Shown here: piece by piece, positions 49,156 to 58,817 of the stretch
How positions within the stretch are numbered: the first letter of the stretch is position 1
How the letters are laid out: each line of letters opens with the position of its first letter
The notes under the pieces: model-generated
The model's input: the letters and a program-made list of their open reading frames with translations, nothing else
Told to the model about the DNA's origin: nothing
Databases searched by the model: none
Program-made: the position numbers and the translations under genes
Origin: QHXW01 sp035280425
Lineage (GTDB): Bacteria > Acidobacteriota > Terriglobia > Bryobacterales > Bryobacteraceae
NCBI GenBank assembly: GCA_035280425.1
Contig: DATEFW010000024.1
Span: 372,001 to 436,000 of the forward strand
DNA length: 64,000 bases
Direction: 5' to 3'

Positions 49156-50151
49156 ATGCCGCTGAAGCCTTTCGCCGCCAACGCGAGCGCCGAAAAGAAG
49201 ATTTACCTGCTGAAACCGCGCGGTTTTTGCGCCGGGGTGGTGCGGGCGATCGACGTGGTCAATATCGCGTTGGATCTGTACGGGCCGCCGGTTTACGTGC
49301 GTAAGGAGATTGTCCATAACAAGCACGTGGTCGACGAATTGCGGGAAGCCGGGGCGATTTTTGTCGAGGAACTGGAAGAAGTACCGATCGGGGCGCGGGC
49401 GATTTTCAGCGCGCACGGCGTTTCACCGGAGGTACGGCGGGAAGCCAAGGTGCGGCAGTTGCAAGTGATAGACGCGACCTGCCCGCTGGTGACGAAGGTG
49501 CACCTGGAAGCGGTGAAATTCGCCAGGCAAGGCTACACCATCGTGCTGATCGGTCACAAAGATCACGATGAGGTAACCGGGACGCTGGGCGAGGCGCCGG
49601 AGCGGACTTTTCTGGTATCGACCGTGGCGGATGTGGATGCCCTCGCGGTGACGGATCCTACGCACGTCTGCTACCTAACACAAACCACGCTGAGCCTGGA
49701 TGAAACGCGGGACATCGTGATTCGTCTCAAACAGAGGTTCCCGTTGATTCAGGGGCCGCCGGCGCAGGATATCTGCTACGCGACCGAAAACCGGCAGATG
49801 GCGGTCAAAGCGGTGTCTTCGTTTTGCGACTTGCTGTTGGTTGTGGGATCGCAAAACAGCTCGAACTCCAAACGGCTGGTTGAGGTCGGGGAGAATTCCG
49901 GCCTGCGGTCATTCTTGGTGAACGATTGGGATGACGTGAATCCCGGCTGGCTGGATGGCGTGAAGAACGTGGCCGTGACGGCGGGGGCGTCGGCTCCGGA
50001 GCACCTGGTCGATGAGCTGATCGCATCCTTGAAGGACCACGGCTTTCACCAAATGGAAGAAGTGGAACTGGTGGAAGAAGACGTGCGTTTTTCGCTGCCG
50101 GGCGAACTGGCTCATGCGGCTGCCAGCTTAACGACGATTTCCACTCGATGA
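49156..50151 (+). CDS. ispH: 4-hydroxy-3-methylbut-2-enyl diphosphate reductase IspH
   Basis: A 331-residue Fe-S enzyme of the MEP pathway. Cluster cysteines are C25 (GFCAGVVRAID), C109 (DATCPLVTKVH) and C207 (QDICYATENRQ). IFSAHGVSPEV and LLVVGSQNSSNSKRLVEV are further family motifs. It reduces HMBPP to IPP and DMAPP. The 3' end overlaps the shc start by four bases, so isoprenoid precursor supply is genetically coupled to hopanoid synthesis. Confidence 0.97.
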   Translation: MPLKPFAANASAEKKIYLLKPRGFCAGVVRAIDVVNIALDLYGPPVYVRKEIVHNKHVVDELREAGAIFVEELEEVPIGARAIFSAHGVSPEVRREAKVRQLQVIDATCPLVTKVHLEAVKFARQGYTIVLIGHKDHDEVTGTLGEAPERTFLVSTVADVDALAVTDPTHVCYLTQTTLSLDETRDIVIRLKQRFPLIQGPPAQDICYATENRQMAVKAVSSFCDLLLVVGSQNSSNSKRLVEVGENSGLRSFLVNDWDDVNPGWLDGVKNVAVTAGASAPEHLVDELIASLKDHGFHQMEEVELVEEDVRFSLPGELAHAAASLTTISTR

Positions 50152-52091
50152 GTCCGACATCAACTGCAGTTCAGCACAGCCTGGCTCGCGCGATTCCACA
50201 GGCAGTGGAAAGCGCGGCGGCGAATCTGGTCGCGCGGCAGGACGCGCGCGGCTACTGGTCTGGCGAGCTGACGGCCGATACCACGCTCGAATCCGATTAC
50301 ATCCTGCTGCAGCTCTGGATGCATCCGCCGGCCGACGGTGTCTGGAATCCGCCGACGCGGCCGTTGATCGAGAAGGCCGTGCGGTCGATCCTTGCGCGGC
50401 AGCTTCCGGACGGCGGCTTTAACATCTACGCCAAAGGGCCGACGGAGATCAGTGCGACCATCAAGGCGTACACTGCGCTAAAACTGGCCGGGCTATCCGC
50501 AGACGATCCGCGGCTGGCGCGCGCCCGCGGGTGCATTCTGGCGCGCGGAGGGCTCGCGGCGGCCAACAGCTACGTCAAAATCAACCTGAGCCTGTTCGAT
50601 CTCTATCCGCGCGAGCACTGCCCGACGATTCCGCCCGAATTGCTGCTGCTGCCCGGCAATTTCCTTTACCAGATGTCATCGTGGACGCGGGCCATCGTGG
50701 TTTCGCTTTCGATCGTGCATGCGCACAATCCGCACTGCTCCGTTCCTGCCGGTTTCTCGCTGGATGAGTTGTGGCTCGCCGGAACAGATCCGGCTTTCAG
50801 CCGGGACCAAAAGCTGTTTTCCTGGCGCAATTTGTTTCTGCGAATCGATCGCGCGCTCAAGTTCTGGGAACGGCGCGGTCCGAAGAGCGTGCGAAACCGG
50901 GCGATTCGCGCTGCCGAGCAGTGGATGCTGGAGCGGTTCGAGAACTCGGACGGGCTGGGCGCCATCTATCCGCCGATGATGTACGCCATTATGGCGCTGG
51001 ATGTGCTCGGCTATCCGGCCGATCATCCGAAGCGTCAGGAAGCCGTGCGGCAGTTTGAGCGTTTAATGATGGACGATGGGCGGCGGCCGCTGTTTTTCCA
51101 GCCGTGTTTTTCTCCGATCTGGGACACGGCGATCGCTATGTTTGCGCTGGGCGAATCCGGCGGGGCGCCGCGGTCGGCTCTTTCGCGCTCGGCCAACTGG
51201 CTGCTCGAAAAAGAAATCCGGCGCAAGGGCGATTGGAGCGTGAAGCTTCCGAAAACGGAGCCATCCGGCTGGGCCTTCGAGTTCAACAACGAATATTATC
51301 CGGATATCGACGACACCGCCATGGTGCTGCTTGGGTTGAGCCGGGCGCAGGCGTCCGATCCTGAGCAGCAGCGCGCGGCTGAAAAAAGGGCCATTCAGTG
51401 GGTGCTGGACATGCAATCCTCAGATGGCGGCTGGGCGGCGTTTGACAAAGACAACAATTGGGAATTTCTCAGCAACGTTCCCTTCGCGGATCACAACGCC
51501 ATGCTGGATCCCACGTGCGCCGATATCACGGGGCGCGTGCTGGAAGCGCTGGGCGCGCATGGATTCGAACGCGGGCACCCGGCGGTCACACGCAGCGTCA
51601 ATTACCTGATCCGCACGCAACAGGCGGACGGAAGCTGGTATGGACGGTGGGGCGTCGCCTATATTTACGGAACATGTTTTGCGCTGCGGGGGCTGCGTGC
51701 GGCCGGAGAAGGCGACCGCGAAGCGCACATGCTGCGCGCGACCGAATGGCTGCGCGCGATTCAGAACGCCGATGGCGGCTGGGGCGAGTCCTGCGCCAGT
51801 TACGACAATGGCGTCTTTACCGCGGCGGAAAGCACGCCTTCGCAGACTGCCTGGGCGATTCTCGGGCTGCTCGCCGGGGGCGATACCACCAGCCGCAGTT
51901 TGCATCAGGGAATTGAATATCTGCTCGAAACGCAACGGCCCGACGGGAGCTGGAATGAAGAGCTCTCGACCGGCACCGGGTTCCCGAAAGTTTTTTATCT
52001 CGCGTATCATCTCTACCGGTTGTACTTCCCTCTGCTGGCGCTGACGGAATTCGCCCGGATTACAGGTTCACATTCGACGGAGCGTGCATGA
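50148..52091 (+). CDS. shc: Squalene-hopene cyclase
   Basis: A 647-residue terpene cyclase. The initiating DXDD motif is D386-I-D-D389 in YYPDIDDTAMVL. Several QW repeats are visible (QLPDGGFNIYAKGP, QADGSWYGRWGVAYIYG, QNADGGWGESCASYD, QRPDGSWNEE). It converts squalene to hopene and diplopterol at the membrane surface. The length is the usual one. It lies between ispH and hpnH with four-base overlaps on both sides. Confidence 0.97.
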   Translation: MSPTSTAVQHSLARAIPQAVESAAANLVARQDARGYWSGELTADTTLESDYILLQLWMHPPADGVWNPPTRPLIEKAVRSILARQLPDGGFNIYAKGPTEISATIKAYTALKLAGLSADDPRLARARGCILARGGLAAANSYVKINLSLFDLYPREHCPTIPPELLLLPGNFLYQMSSWTRAIVVSLSIVHAHNPHCSVPAGFSLDELWLAGTDPAFSRDQKLFSWRNLFLRIDRALKFWERRGPKSVRNRAIRAAEQWMLERFENSDGLGAIYPPMMYAIMALDVLGYPADHPKRQEAVRQFERLMMDDGRRPLFFQPCFSPIWDTAIAMFALGESGGAPRSALSRSANWLLEKEIRRKGDWSVKLPKTEPSGWAFEFNNEYYPDIDDTAMVLLGLSRAQASDPEQQRAAEKRAIQWVLDMQSSDGGWAAFDKDNNWEFLSNVPFADHNAMLDPTCADITGRVLEALGAHGFERGHPAVTRSVNYLIRTQQADGSWYGRWGVAYIYGTCFALRGLRAAGEGDREAHMLRATEWLRAIQNADGGWGESCASYDNGVFTAAESTPSQTAWAILGLLAGGDTTSRSLHQGIEYLLETQRPDGSWNEELSTGTGFPKVFYLAYHLYRLYFPLLALTEFARITGSHSTERA

Positions 52092-53200
52092 GATTTCCGA
52101 TTTCCATGACGGCCGGAATGGCCGGTTATATCTTCAAGAACAAAATGCACCCGCGGCCGGAATGGCAGAAGAATGCGGCGCCGAAACTGGACGCGTCGAA
52201 TCCGTTCCGCATTCTGACAGCGCGCATTGCCGAGAGCGATACCCATCAGCCGCACCCCATGATCAACAAGCGGTTTCCGATCGTGCTGATGCTCGAGCCG
52301 CTGCACGCGTGCAATCTGACCTGCACGGGCTGCGGGAGAATCCGGGAATACGAATCGACCATCACCGAGCGGCTGCCTCTCGAGGAGTGTCTGGCGGCGG
52401 TGGACGAATGCGGCGCGCCCATGGTCTCCATTTGCGGCGGAGAGCCGATGATGTATCCGCAGATCGGAGAGCTGGTGGCGGGCATTCTCGAGCGGAACCG
52501 CCATATTTATCTTTGCACCAACGGCATGTTCATCGTGAAGCGTCTGCACGAGTTCCGGCCCGACCGGCGCTTCTTTTTCAACGTGCACCTGGACGGCCTG
52601 GAGAAGACGCACGACATCTGCGTCGAAAAAGAAGGTGTGTTCCGCGAAGCCATCGAAGGGATCAGGGCCGCCAAGCGCGCCGGCTTCATGGTGTGCACCA
52701 ATACCACCATTTACAAAGAAACCGATATGAAGGAAATCGAGGCGCTTTTTGAGTACCTCGAACAGTTTGACGTCGACGGCCACCAGCTTTCGCCGGCGTA
52801 TGGTTATTCCGCGGTAAACGATCGCGAAATCTTCATGACGCGCGACGACATCCACGAAAAATTCAAAGATGTCGACCACTTGTTCAAACGCTTCCGCCTG
52901 AATCAGACGCCCATGTTTCTGGAATTCTTGAAAGGCGACCGCGATCTTCCCTGCACGGCATGGGGCAACCCGACGTACAACATCAAAGGGTGGAAAGGCC
53001 CGTGTTATCTGATCACGGACGCGCATCACAAGACGTTCGAAGCGCTCATGACCGAGACGCCCTGGGAAAGTTACGGGCACGGCAATGATCCGCGGTGCGA
53101 GCATTGCATGGTGCACTGCGGGTACGAGCCATCGGCTGCACTGGGGATCAATGCGAAGCTGGCCGACAGCTTCAAGATGCTGAGTTGGGCGTTGAGGTAA
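52088..53200 (+). CDS. hpnH: Adenosyl-hopene transferase HpnH (radical SAM)
   Basis: A 370-residue radical SAM enzyme. The cluster motif is C75-NLT-C79-TG-C82, followed by SICGGEPMMYPQI and the family region LTCTGCGRIREYESTI. The C-terminal part has extra cysteines (CEHCMVHCGYEPSAAL). HpnH joins the 5'-deoxyadenosyl radical to diploptene, starting the C35 side chain. It starts within the shc stop codon. The 83 bases after it precede hpnA. Confidence 0.96.
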   Translation: MRFPISMTAGMAGYIFKNKMHPRPEWQKNAAPKLDASNPFRILTARIAESDTHQPHPMINKRFPIVLMLEPLHACNLTCTGCGRIREYESTITERLPLEECLAAVDECGAPMVSICGGEPMMYPQIGELVAGILERNRHIYLCTNGMFIVKRLHEFRPDRRFFFNVHLDGLEKTHDICVEKEGVFREAIEGIRAAKRAGFMVCTNTTIYKETDMKEIEALFEYLEQFDVDGHQLSPAYGYSAVNDREIFMTRDDIHEKFKDVDHLFKRFRLNQTPMFLEFLKGDRDLPCTAWGNPTYNIKGWKGPCYLITDAHHKTFEALMTETPWESYGHGNDPRCEHCMVHCGYEPSAALGINAKLADSFKMLSWALR

Positions 53201-53283
53201 TGCATGAATCGCCGCGGAGACGCAGAGGCGCCGGGGACCACGGGTTCGAGTTTTATGGCGCCGTTGCCGCTCCGCGCTGACGA

Positions 53284-54258
53284 ATGAAACCGACTCTCGT
53301 TACGGGAGCGTCGGGCTTCATCGGCTGGCATGTGGCGCGCCTGCTGGTGGAGCGAGGGCATCGGATTCGAGCGCTGGTTCGGCCGTCGAGCCGGCTGCGC
53401 CAGCTCGATGTAGAAACGGTTTTGGGCGATCTTCGCGATCCCGCATCGTTGGATCGCGCGGCTGCCGGTTGCGGGCTGGTGTTTCACGTTGCCGCCGATT
53501 ACCGGCTGTGGGCAAAAGATCCGGGCGAGTTGTATCGCTCGAATGCAGAGGGAACGCGCAACCTGCTCGAAGCGGCGCGCAAGCAAGGCGTCGAGCGGTT
53601 TATTTACACCAGCACGGTGGGATGCATCGGCGTGCCCGAGGGGGGCGTGGGCGATGAAAACGTGCCGGTGGCGCTGGAGCAGATGGCGGGCGCGTACAAA
53701 CGCTCGAAATTTCTGGCGGAGCAGGCGGCGCGCGAGTTTGCGGCATCGGGATTTCCGGTGGTGATCGTGAATCCCACGGCGCCCGTCGGGGACCATGACG
53801 TGAAGCCGACGCCGACCGGAAAGATCGTGCTCGATTTTTTGAAAGGCGCGATGCCGGCCTTTATCGACACGGGCCTCAATCTGGTGGATGTGCAGGATGT
53901 GGCTCGGGCGCATTGGGCGGCATGCGAACAGGGGAGGCCGGGCGAACGCTATATCGCGGGCGCGGAAAATCTGACGCTCGCGCAGATATTGGAGAAGATA
54001 GCGCGGCTGGCCGGCAAGGAGGCGCCGAAATTGAAGCTGCCATACGCAGTCGCTTATGCGGCCGGAGTGGTAACCACCGGGTGGGCGAGAGTGACCGGGC
54101 AGGAGCCGCGCGCGCCGATCGATGCAGTTCGTATGGCCAAGAAAAAGATGTTCGTCTCGCATGAGAAAGCGAGGCGTGAGCTGGATTTCAACCCGGGCCC
54201 GGTGGATGCGGCGCTGGGGCGCGCGGTGGAATGGTTTCGGGCGAACGGGTATTGCTGA
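53284..54258 (+). CDS. hpnA: Hopanoid-associated sugar epimerase HpnA
   Basis: A 324-residue short-chain dehydrogenase of the extended (dihydroflavonol-4-reductase-like) type. The NAD motif is TLVTGASGFIGWHVARLL, and the catalytic YxxxK lies in GAYKRSKFLAEQA. FIYTSTVGCIGVPEGG is typical of HpnA. It is commonly annotated as a hopanoid-associated sugar epimerase; its exact reaction is not settled. The next gene starts within its last codons (overlap of 28 bases). Confidence 0.92.
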   Translation: MKPTLVTGASGFIGWHVARLLVERGHRIRALVRPSSRLRQLDVETVLGDLRDPASLDRAAAGCGLVFHVAADYRLWAKDPGELYRSNAEGTRNLLEAARKQGVERFIYTSTVGCIGVPEGGVGDENVPVALEQMAGAYKRSKFLAEQAAREFAASGFPVVIVNPTAPVGDHDVKPTPTGKIVLDFLKGAMPAFIDTGLNLVDVQDVARAHWAACEQGRPGERYIAGAENLTLAQILEKIARLAGKEAPKLKLPYAVAYAAGVVTTGWARVTGQEPRAPIDAVRMAKKKMFVSHEKARRELDFNPGPVDAALGRAVEWFRANGYC

Positions 54259-54938
54259 TCGCCGCAGAGCCGCGCGAGCTGGCGGGAATCGTGAAATTCT
54301 GCCGCGAGGTCGCGCCGTTGACATGGCCGGTTCACTGGGCACGGTCGGCAAAATTGAATGAACGCCGGGTAGTGATGGTCGCAAATGGCGCTGGTGCGGC
54401 GCGGGCCGCGCAGGCAGTGGAAGCAGCGCGAGCGTCAATCGAAGTTGGTTTAGTATGCAGCGTCGGTTTTTGCGGAGCAGTCGGGAGGCAGATGAAGGCC
54501 GGTGATGTTTTTGTTGCCGAGCGCGTCCGGACAAACGGCTGCGAATATGCGGCTCGAACGCCGGAGAGTAAATTGTCTTTTCACCGCGGCACGCTGGAGT
54601 CAATCGATCACGTTGCGGCGACTGAACGTGAGAAATCGGAGTTCTGCGCAAGAGGCGCCGGAGCGGTAGATATGGAAGCCGGGGCAGTGGCGGCGAAGGC
54701 GAAGGAAATGGGAATCTCGTTTTACTGCATACGTACGGTGACAGATCTGGCTAACGAAAATCTCCGCCTGGATTTTAACGCGGCGCTGCGTCCCGACGGC
54801 AGATTCGATACAATGCACCTAATTGCGGCTTCCTGCCGCCGGCCCCTGCATTTGTTCCCGGAATTAGTGCGTCTCGGTTGGCGCTCGCACAAGGCCTCCC
54901 GAAAGCTCGGAGAGTTCATTGCCGATTGCCGATTTTGA
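54231..54938 (+). CDS. hpnG: HpnG-like adenosylhopane nucleosidase
   Basis: A 235-residue nucleoside phosphorylase-fold protein. Motifs are GLVCSVGFCGAVGRQMKAGD, GAVDMEAGAVAAKA and FYCIRTVTDLANENL; the Asp in TDL is at the catalytic position. HpnG removes adenine from adenosylhopane to yield ribosylhopane, the step after HpnH. Its position between hpnA and the dehydrogenases supports this over a methylthioadenosine role. The overlap with hpnA implies coupled translation. Confidence 0.85.
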   Translation: MVSGERVLLIAAEPRELAGIVKFCREVAPLTWPVHWARSAKLNERRVVMVANGAGAARAAQAVEAARASIEVGLVCSVGFCGAVGRQMKAGDVFVAERVRTNGCEYAARTPESKLSFHRGTLESIDHVAATEREKSEFCARGAGAVDMEAGAVAAKAKEMGISFYCIRTVTDLANENLRLDFNAALRPDGRFDTMHLIAASCRRPLHLFPELVRLGWRSHKASRKLGEFIADCRF

Positions 54939-54957
54939 AATTGCCGTGCCCGACACC

Positions 54958-56016
54958 ATGCGGGCGGCGGTCTACAAGGGCGCAGGCGTCGTGTCTGTAG
55001 AAGAAGTGCCCACGCCCGCCATCGGCCCGGGCGAACTGCTGGTGCGTGTGGAAACATGCGGGGTCTGTCACACGGACCTGAAGAAAATTGAGCATAATCT
55101 GCTGGCGCCGCCGCGCATCTATGGACATGAGACTGCCGGCGTGGTCGCGCGAGTCGGGCGCGGGGTTCGCTCCTTCGAACCCGGAGATCGTGTCGTGGTC
55201 TTCCACCACATTCCCTGCCGGGATTGTTTTTACTGCCATCGGAAGCTTTACGCGCAATGCCCGGTGTACAAGAAAGTCGGAGTCACTGCCGGGTTTGAGC
55301 CGGCGGGTGGAGGCTTTTCGCAATATGTGCGGGTGATGGACTGGATCGCGGCACACGGCGTGGAAAAAATGCCAGATGGCGTGTCTTTCGAACGCGCCTC
55401 GTTTGTGGAGCCGGTGAATACCTGCCTGAAAGCGGTTGTGCAGTGCGACCCGGAACCCGGTGAAGTGGCGCTGATCATGGGGCAGGGACCGATCGGACTA
55501 TTATTCACCATGCTTCTCAGGCGCGCCGGCGCCCACGTCATCACCAGCGAGACCATCGCCAGCCGCCGCGAGTTGTCACTAAATTGCGGGGCCGAGCAGG
55601 CATTGGACCCGCAGGTAACAGACATCGGGGCGACGGTACGGTCGCTCACGGATGGGCGCGGTGCGGATTTGGTCATTGTGGCTGCTTCGGCGCCGCGTCT
55701 TGTGGAGCAAGCCGTGCGCGACTCTCGGCCCGGCGCCCGCATCTTATTGTTTGCGCAGACTTCGGACACGGAGCGCGTGGAATTATCGGGCGCTTCGATT
55801 TGTGTTGGAGAGCGTACGGTTTTCGGCAGTTATAGTGCATCGGTGGACTTACAAAAAGAGTCGGCGGAGCTTGTTTTTTCGGGTGCGCTGCCAGTGGATT
55901 TGCTGATCTCGCACCGGCTGCCGCTGGCTAAGATCCGCTCAGCCTTTGATTTAGCGTTGCATCCGGATGCCCAATCGTTGAAAATTATTCTTGAGCCACA
56001 GAGGTGGACTGAGTGA
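54958..56016 (+). CDS. Zinc-dependent alcohol dehydrogenase (MDR), first of two
   Basis: A 352-residue medium-chain dehydrogenase. The catalytic zinc ligands are C34, H57 and E58 (GHETAGVV), and the structural zinc site has C87, C90, C93 and C101 (CRDCFYCHRKLYAQC). The nucleotide fold reads LIMGQGPIGLLFTMLL. I chose the ATG at 54958; TTG at 54919 and GTG at 54946 are other in-frame starts. Its position within the hopanoid operon suggests an alcohol/aldehyde step on the hopanoid side chain, such as handling ribosylhopane or formylhopane. It overlaps the next dehydrogenase by four bases. Confidence 0.85.
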   Translation: MRAAVYKGAGVVSVEEVPTPAIGPGELLVRVETCGVCHTDLKKIEHNLLAPPRIYGHETAGVVARVGRGVRSFEPGDRVVVFHHIPCRDCFYCHRKLYAQCPVYKKVGVTAGFEPAGGGFSQYVRVMDWIAAHGVEKMPDGVSFERASFVEPVNTCLKAVVQCDPEPGEVALIMGQGPIGLLFTMLLRRAGAHVITSETIASRRELSLNCGAEQALDPQVTDIGATVRSLTDGRGADLVIVAASAPRLVEQAVRDSRPGARILLFAQTSDTERVELSGASICVGERTVFGSYSASVDLQKESAELVFSGALPVDLLISHRLPLAKIRSAFDLALHPDAQSLKIILEPQRWTE

Positions 56017-57053
56017 AACCGAAGATGATGGCGGCCGTGCTCTACGGCAAAGAACACCTGCAGGTAGAGCCTGTGGCCGTTCCAAAAATTGACCGAGGCG
56101 ATATCCTGGTCCGCGTGCGCGTGGCGCTGACCTGCGGTACCGACGTTAAAGTATTCCGCCGCGGCTATCATGCGCGAATGATCGTGCCGCCCGCGGTTTT
56201 CGGGCACGAGCTGGCAGGCGATGTGGTCGCGCTGGGAGACGGCGTAACGCGGTTCGAGTTGGGCCAGCGGGTGGTCGCGGCCAATTCGGCGCCATGCAAT
56301 AGCTGTTATTTTTGCGGGCGCGGTTTGGAAAATCTTTGCGAAGACCTGCTGTTCAACAATGGCGCTTACGCGGAGTACATCCGGATTCCGTCCCGCATTG
56401 TGGAGCGCAATACCTACGAAATTCCGCCACAAGTGTCATACCAGGACGCTGCTCTGGTTGAGCCGCTGGCTTGCGTGCTGCGCGGCCTGGAAGAGACCGG
56501 CCTCCGTGAAGGCGACACGCTGGCTATTATCGGGCTTGGACCGATCGGTTTGATGTTCGTCCGGCTCGCGAAGTTATATGGCGCGCGGGTGGTGGCCATC
56601 GGCCGCCGGAAAACGCAGTTGGACCGCGCGGAAGCCGCGGGCGCCGACGACCTGATCTCGACCCAATACATTTCCCGTCCCGCCGATGCGGTGCGCAGCC
56701 TGACATCCGGGCGCGGCGTCGATGTGGCGATCGAGGCCGTTGGAAATCCCGAGACGTGGCAGTGGGCCGTCGACATGGTGCGCCGGGGCGGCACAGTCAA
56801 TTTCTTCGGCGGCTGTCCCAATGAGAGCAAGGTCAGTCTGGACACGTCATTGCTGCACTATTCGGAAATCACCTGCAAGGCCAGCTTCCATCACACCCCG
56901 CACTACATTCGCAAGGCGCTCGATATCATCTCGCATGGTGACATTCGCGCCCGCGATTTTGTCAATCGCGAAGAGCCTCTGGCCAATCTCCTGGAAGTGA
57001 TGCGCCACCTGATGAGCCATAACGGCCACCTGAAGACGGCCATCTTTCCGTAA
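56013..57053 (+). CDS. Zinc-dependent alcohol dehydrogenase (MDR), second of two
   Basis: A 346-residue protein of the same superfamily. Catalytic zinc ligands are C41, H65 and E66; structural zinc cysteines are C95, C98, C101 and C109 (CNSCYFCGRGLENLC). The Rossmann motif is AIIGLGPIGLMFVRL. It is only moderately similar to its neighbour, so the pair is not a recent duplication and may form a heteromer or act in series. The start is GTG at 56013 within the previous stop region. hpnC follows after seven bases. Confidence 0.85.
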   Translation: MKPKMMAAVLYGKEHLQVEPVAVPKIDRGDILVRVRVALTCGTDVKVFRRGYHARMIVPPAVFGHELAGDVVALGDGVTRFELGQRVVAANSAPCNSCYFCGRGLENLCEDLLFNNGAYAEYIRIPSRIVERNTYEIPPQVSYQDAALVEPLACVLRGLEETGLREGDTLAIIGLGPIGLMFVRLAKLYGARVVAIGRRKTQLDRAEAAGADDLISTQYISRPADAVRSLTSGRGVDVAIEAVGNPETWQWAVDMVRRGGTVNFFGGCPNESKVSLDTSLLHYSEITCKASFHHTPHYIRKALDIISHGDIRARDFVNREEPLANLLEVMRHLMSHNGHLKTAIFP

Positions 57054-57060
57054 ACCGTCA

Positions 57061-57975
57061 GTGTTGCTGGCGCCCAAAGAATTCGTCCGTAATCCGGCGG
57101 CGCTGGCTGCTCGTTACACACTAGCGGAAGCGCAAGAATACACGCGCTGGCTGGCGACTCATCATTACGAAAATTTTCATGTGGTGAGCTGGCTCCTTCC
57201 CAAACGGCTGCATCAGGATTTCTATAACGTGTACGCCTATTGCCGCTGGGCGGACGATTTGGGCGATGAGATCGGCGATCCCGCGGAAAGCCTGCGCCTG
57301 CTTTCCTGGTGGCGCGGCGAGCTTGAATCGATGTACGCCGGCAAAACGGCGCACCCGGTTTTTGTCGCGCTTCAGGTGACAGTGCAACGGTACGGGATTC
57401 CTCAGCAGCCCTTCGACGATCTGATTCGCGCTTTCGAGCAGGATCAAAAAGTCACGCGTTACGCCGGCTGGGACGAGCTCTTTGGTTACTGCCGGTATTC
57501 GGCGAACCCGGTGGGCCGGCTGGTGCTTTACCTGTGCGGCTATTCTGATCCAGAACGACAACAGTTATCCGACGCGACTTGCACCGCGCTGCAACTCGCC
57601 AACTTCTGGCAGGATGTCTGGGTTGATTGGGAGAAGGGAAGAGTGTACATCCCTCTCGACGTTCTGGCGCGGCATGGTTCGACGGTCGAGGACATTGCCC
57701 GCCGCCACGCCGGTTCCGGATTCGCCGCGGCGATGCGCGAGGTCGTGGACCGCGCGCGCGCGCTGTTTCTCGAAGGTTTGCCGCTGGCCCGTTTGGTGGA
57801 CCGGCGCTTGGCTGTGGACATCGAACTCTTCAGCCGCGGCGGCATGCGGATTCTCGACAAAATCGAAGCGCAGAACTATGACGTGCTGCGCCGGCGTCCC
57901 GCGATCTCGAAGACCGAGCGGGTCTGGATTCTGCTCGGCACGCTCGCGCGTGTGGCCCTGGCGCGGGCGGCTTGA
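57061..57975 (+). CDS. hpnC: Squalene-synthesis protein HpnC
   Basis: A 304-residue trans-isoprenyl diphosphate synthase-like (squalene/phytoene synthase) protein. The first aspartate-rich motif is WADDLGDE (D65, D66, D69) and the second is NFWQDVWVDWEKGRVYIP. The N-terminal EYTRWLATHHYENFHVVS is characteristic of HpnC. It works with HpnD and HpnE to make squalene via presqualene and hydroxysqualene. The start is GTG at 57061. The stop overlaps the hpnD ATG (TGATG). Confidence 0.95.
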   Translation: MLLAPKEFVRNPAALAARYTLAEAQEYTRWLATHHYENFHVVSWLLPKRLHQDFYNVYAYCRWADDLGDEIGDPAESLRLLSWWRGELESMYAGKTAHPVFVALQVTVQRYGIPQQPFDDLIRAFEQDQKVTRYAGWDELFGYCRYSANPVGRLVLYLCGYSDPERQQLSDATCTALQLANFWQDVWVDWEKGRVYIPLDVLARHGSTVEDIARRHAGSGFAAAMREVVDRARALFLEGLPLARLVDRRLAVDIELFSRGGMRILDKIEAQNYDVLRRRPAISKTERVWILLGTLARVALARAA

Positions 57976-58817
57976 TGACGTCGCTCGAAGACTCGTACGC
58001 CTTTTGCCGCCGGGTGGCACAGCGGCGCGCCAAGAACTTCTACTACTCCTTTGTCCTTCTTCCCCGCGAGCAGCGCAATGCCATGTGCGCCATCTACGCG
58101 TTTATGCGCTATTGCGACGATCTGAGCGATGAGCCGGGCGCTTCGCGAGAGCCTCTGGAGCGATGGCGCGCGGCACTCGAAAACGCATTGGACGGCCGGT
58201 TCGATCCCTATCCCGCCTGGCCGGCATTTTACGACACCGTCACGCGCTACAAGATCCCGCGCGAATATTTTTTCCGGATGATCGAGGGCGTGATGTCGGA
58301 TCTCGAGCCGCGGTCGTTCCACACGTTCGAAGAGTTGTACGGTTATTGCTATCAGGTGGCATCGGTCGTGGGACTGAGCACGATTCACGTCTTCGGCTTC
58401 GATTCCGCCGAGGCCTTGCCGCTTGCCGAGAAGTGCGGGGTGGCGTTTCAGTTGACCAACATTTTGCGCGATATCGGCGAAGACGCCGCGCGCGGGCGCA
58501 TATACCTGCCGGCCGAAGATCTCGCGCGCTTTGGTGTAAGTGCGGATGATTTGAAGTCCGGCCGCCGCACAGCCGAATTTGTCCGACTGATGCAATTTGA
58601 ATCAGCGCGCGCGCGTGCGTATTACGAAGAATCGCGGCCGCTCATCGCTCTGATTCACGCGCGCAGCCGCCCGGCGCTCCGGGCGCTTATCGGGATCTAC
58701 TCGCGGCTGCTTGACCGGATCGAACAGCGCGGCTTTGACGTGTTCTCCAAACGCGTGTCGCTGCCCGTCGCGGAGAAGTGCTGGATCGTGCTGCGGGCTT
58801 GGATCGGCGGAAAATAA
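57975..58817 (+). CDS. hpnD: Presqualene diphosphate synthase HpnD
   Basis: A 280-residue enzyme. Aspartate motif 1 is RYCDDLSDE (D48, D49, D52), and motif 2 is QLTNILRDIGEDAARGRIYLP. The N-terminal CRRVAQRRAKNFYYSFVLLP is typical of HpnD. It makes presqualene diphosphate from two farnesyl diphosphates; HpnC then forms hydroxysqualene. The third enzyme, HpnE, is not found after hpnD, nor elsewhere in the window. It is the last gene of the operon and converges with zapA. Confidence 0.95.
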   Translation: MTSLEDSYAFCRRVAQRRAKNFYYSFVLLPREQRNAMCAIYAFMRYCDDLSDEPGASREPLERWRAALENALDGRFDPYPAWPAFYDTVTRYKIPREYFFRMIEGVMSDLEPRSFHTFEELYGYCYQVASVVGLSTIHVFGFDSAEALPLAEKCGVAFQLTNILRDIGEDAARGRIYLPAEDLARFGVSADDLKSGRRTAEFVRLMQFESARARAYYEESRPLIALIHARSRPALRALIGIYSRLLDRIEQRGFDVFSKRVSLPVAEKCWIVLRAWIGGK

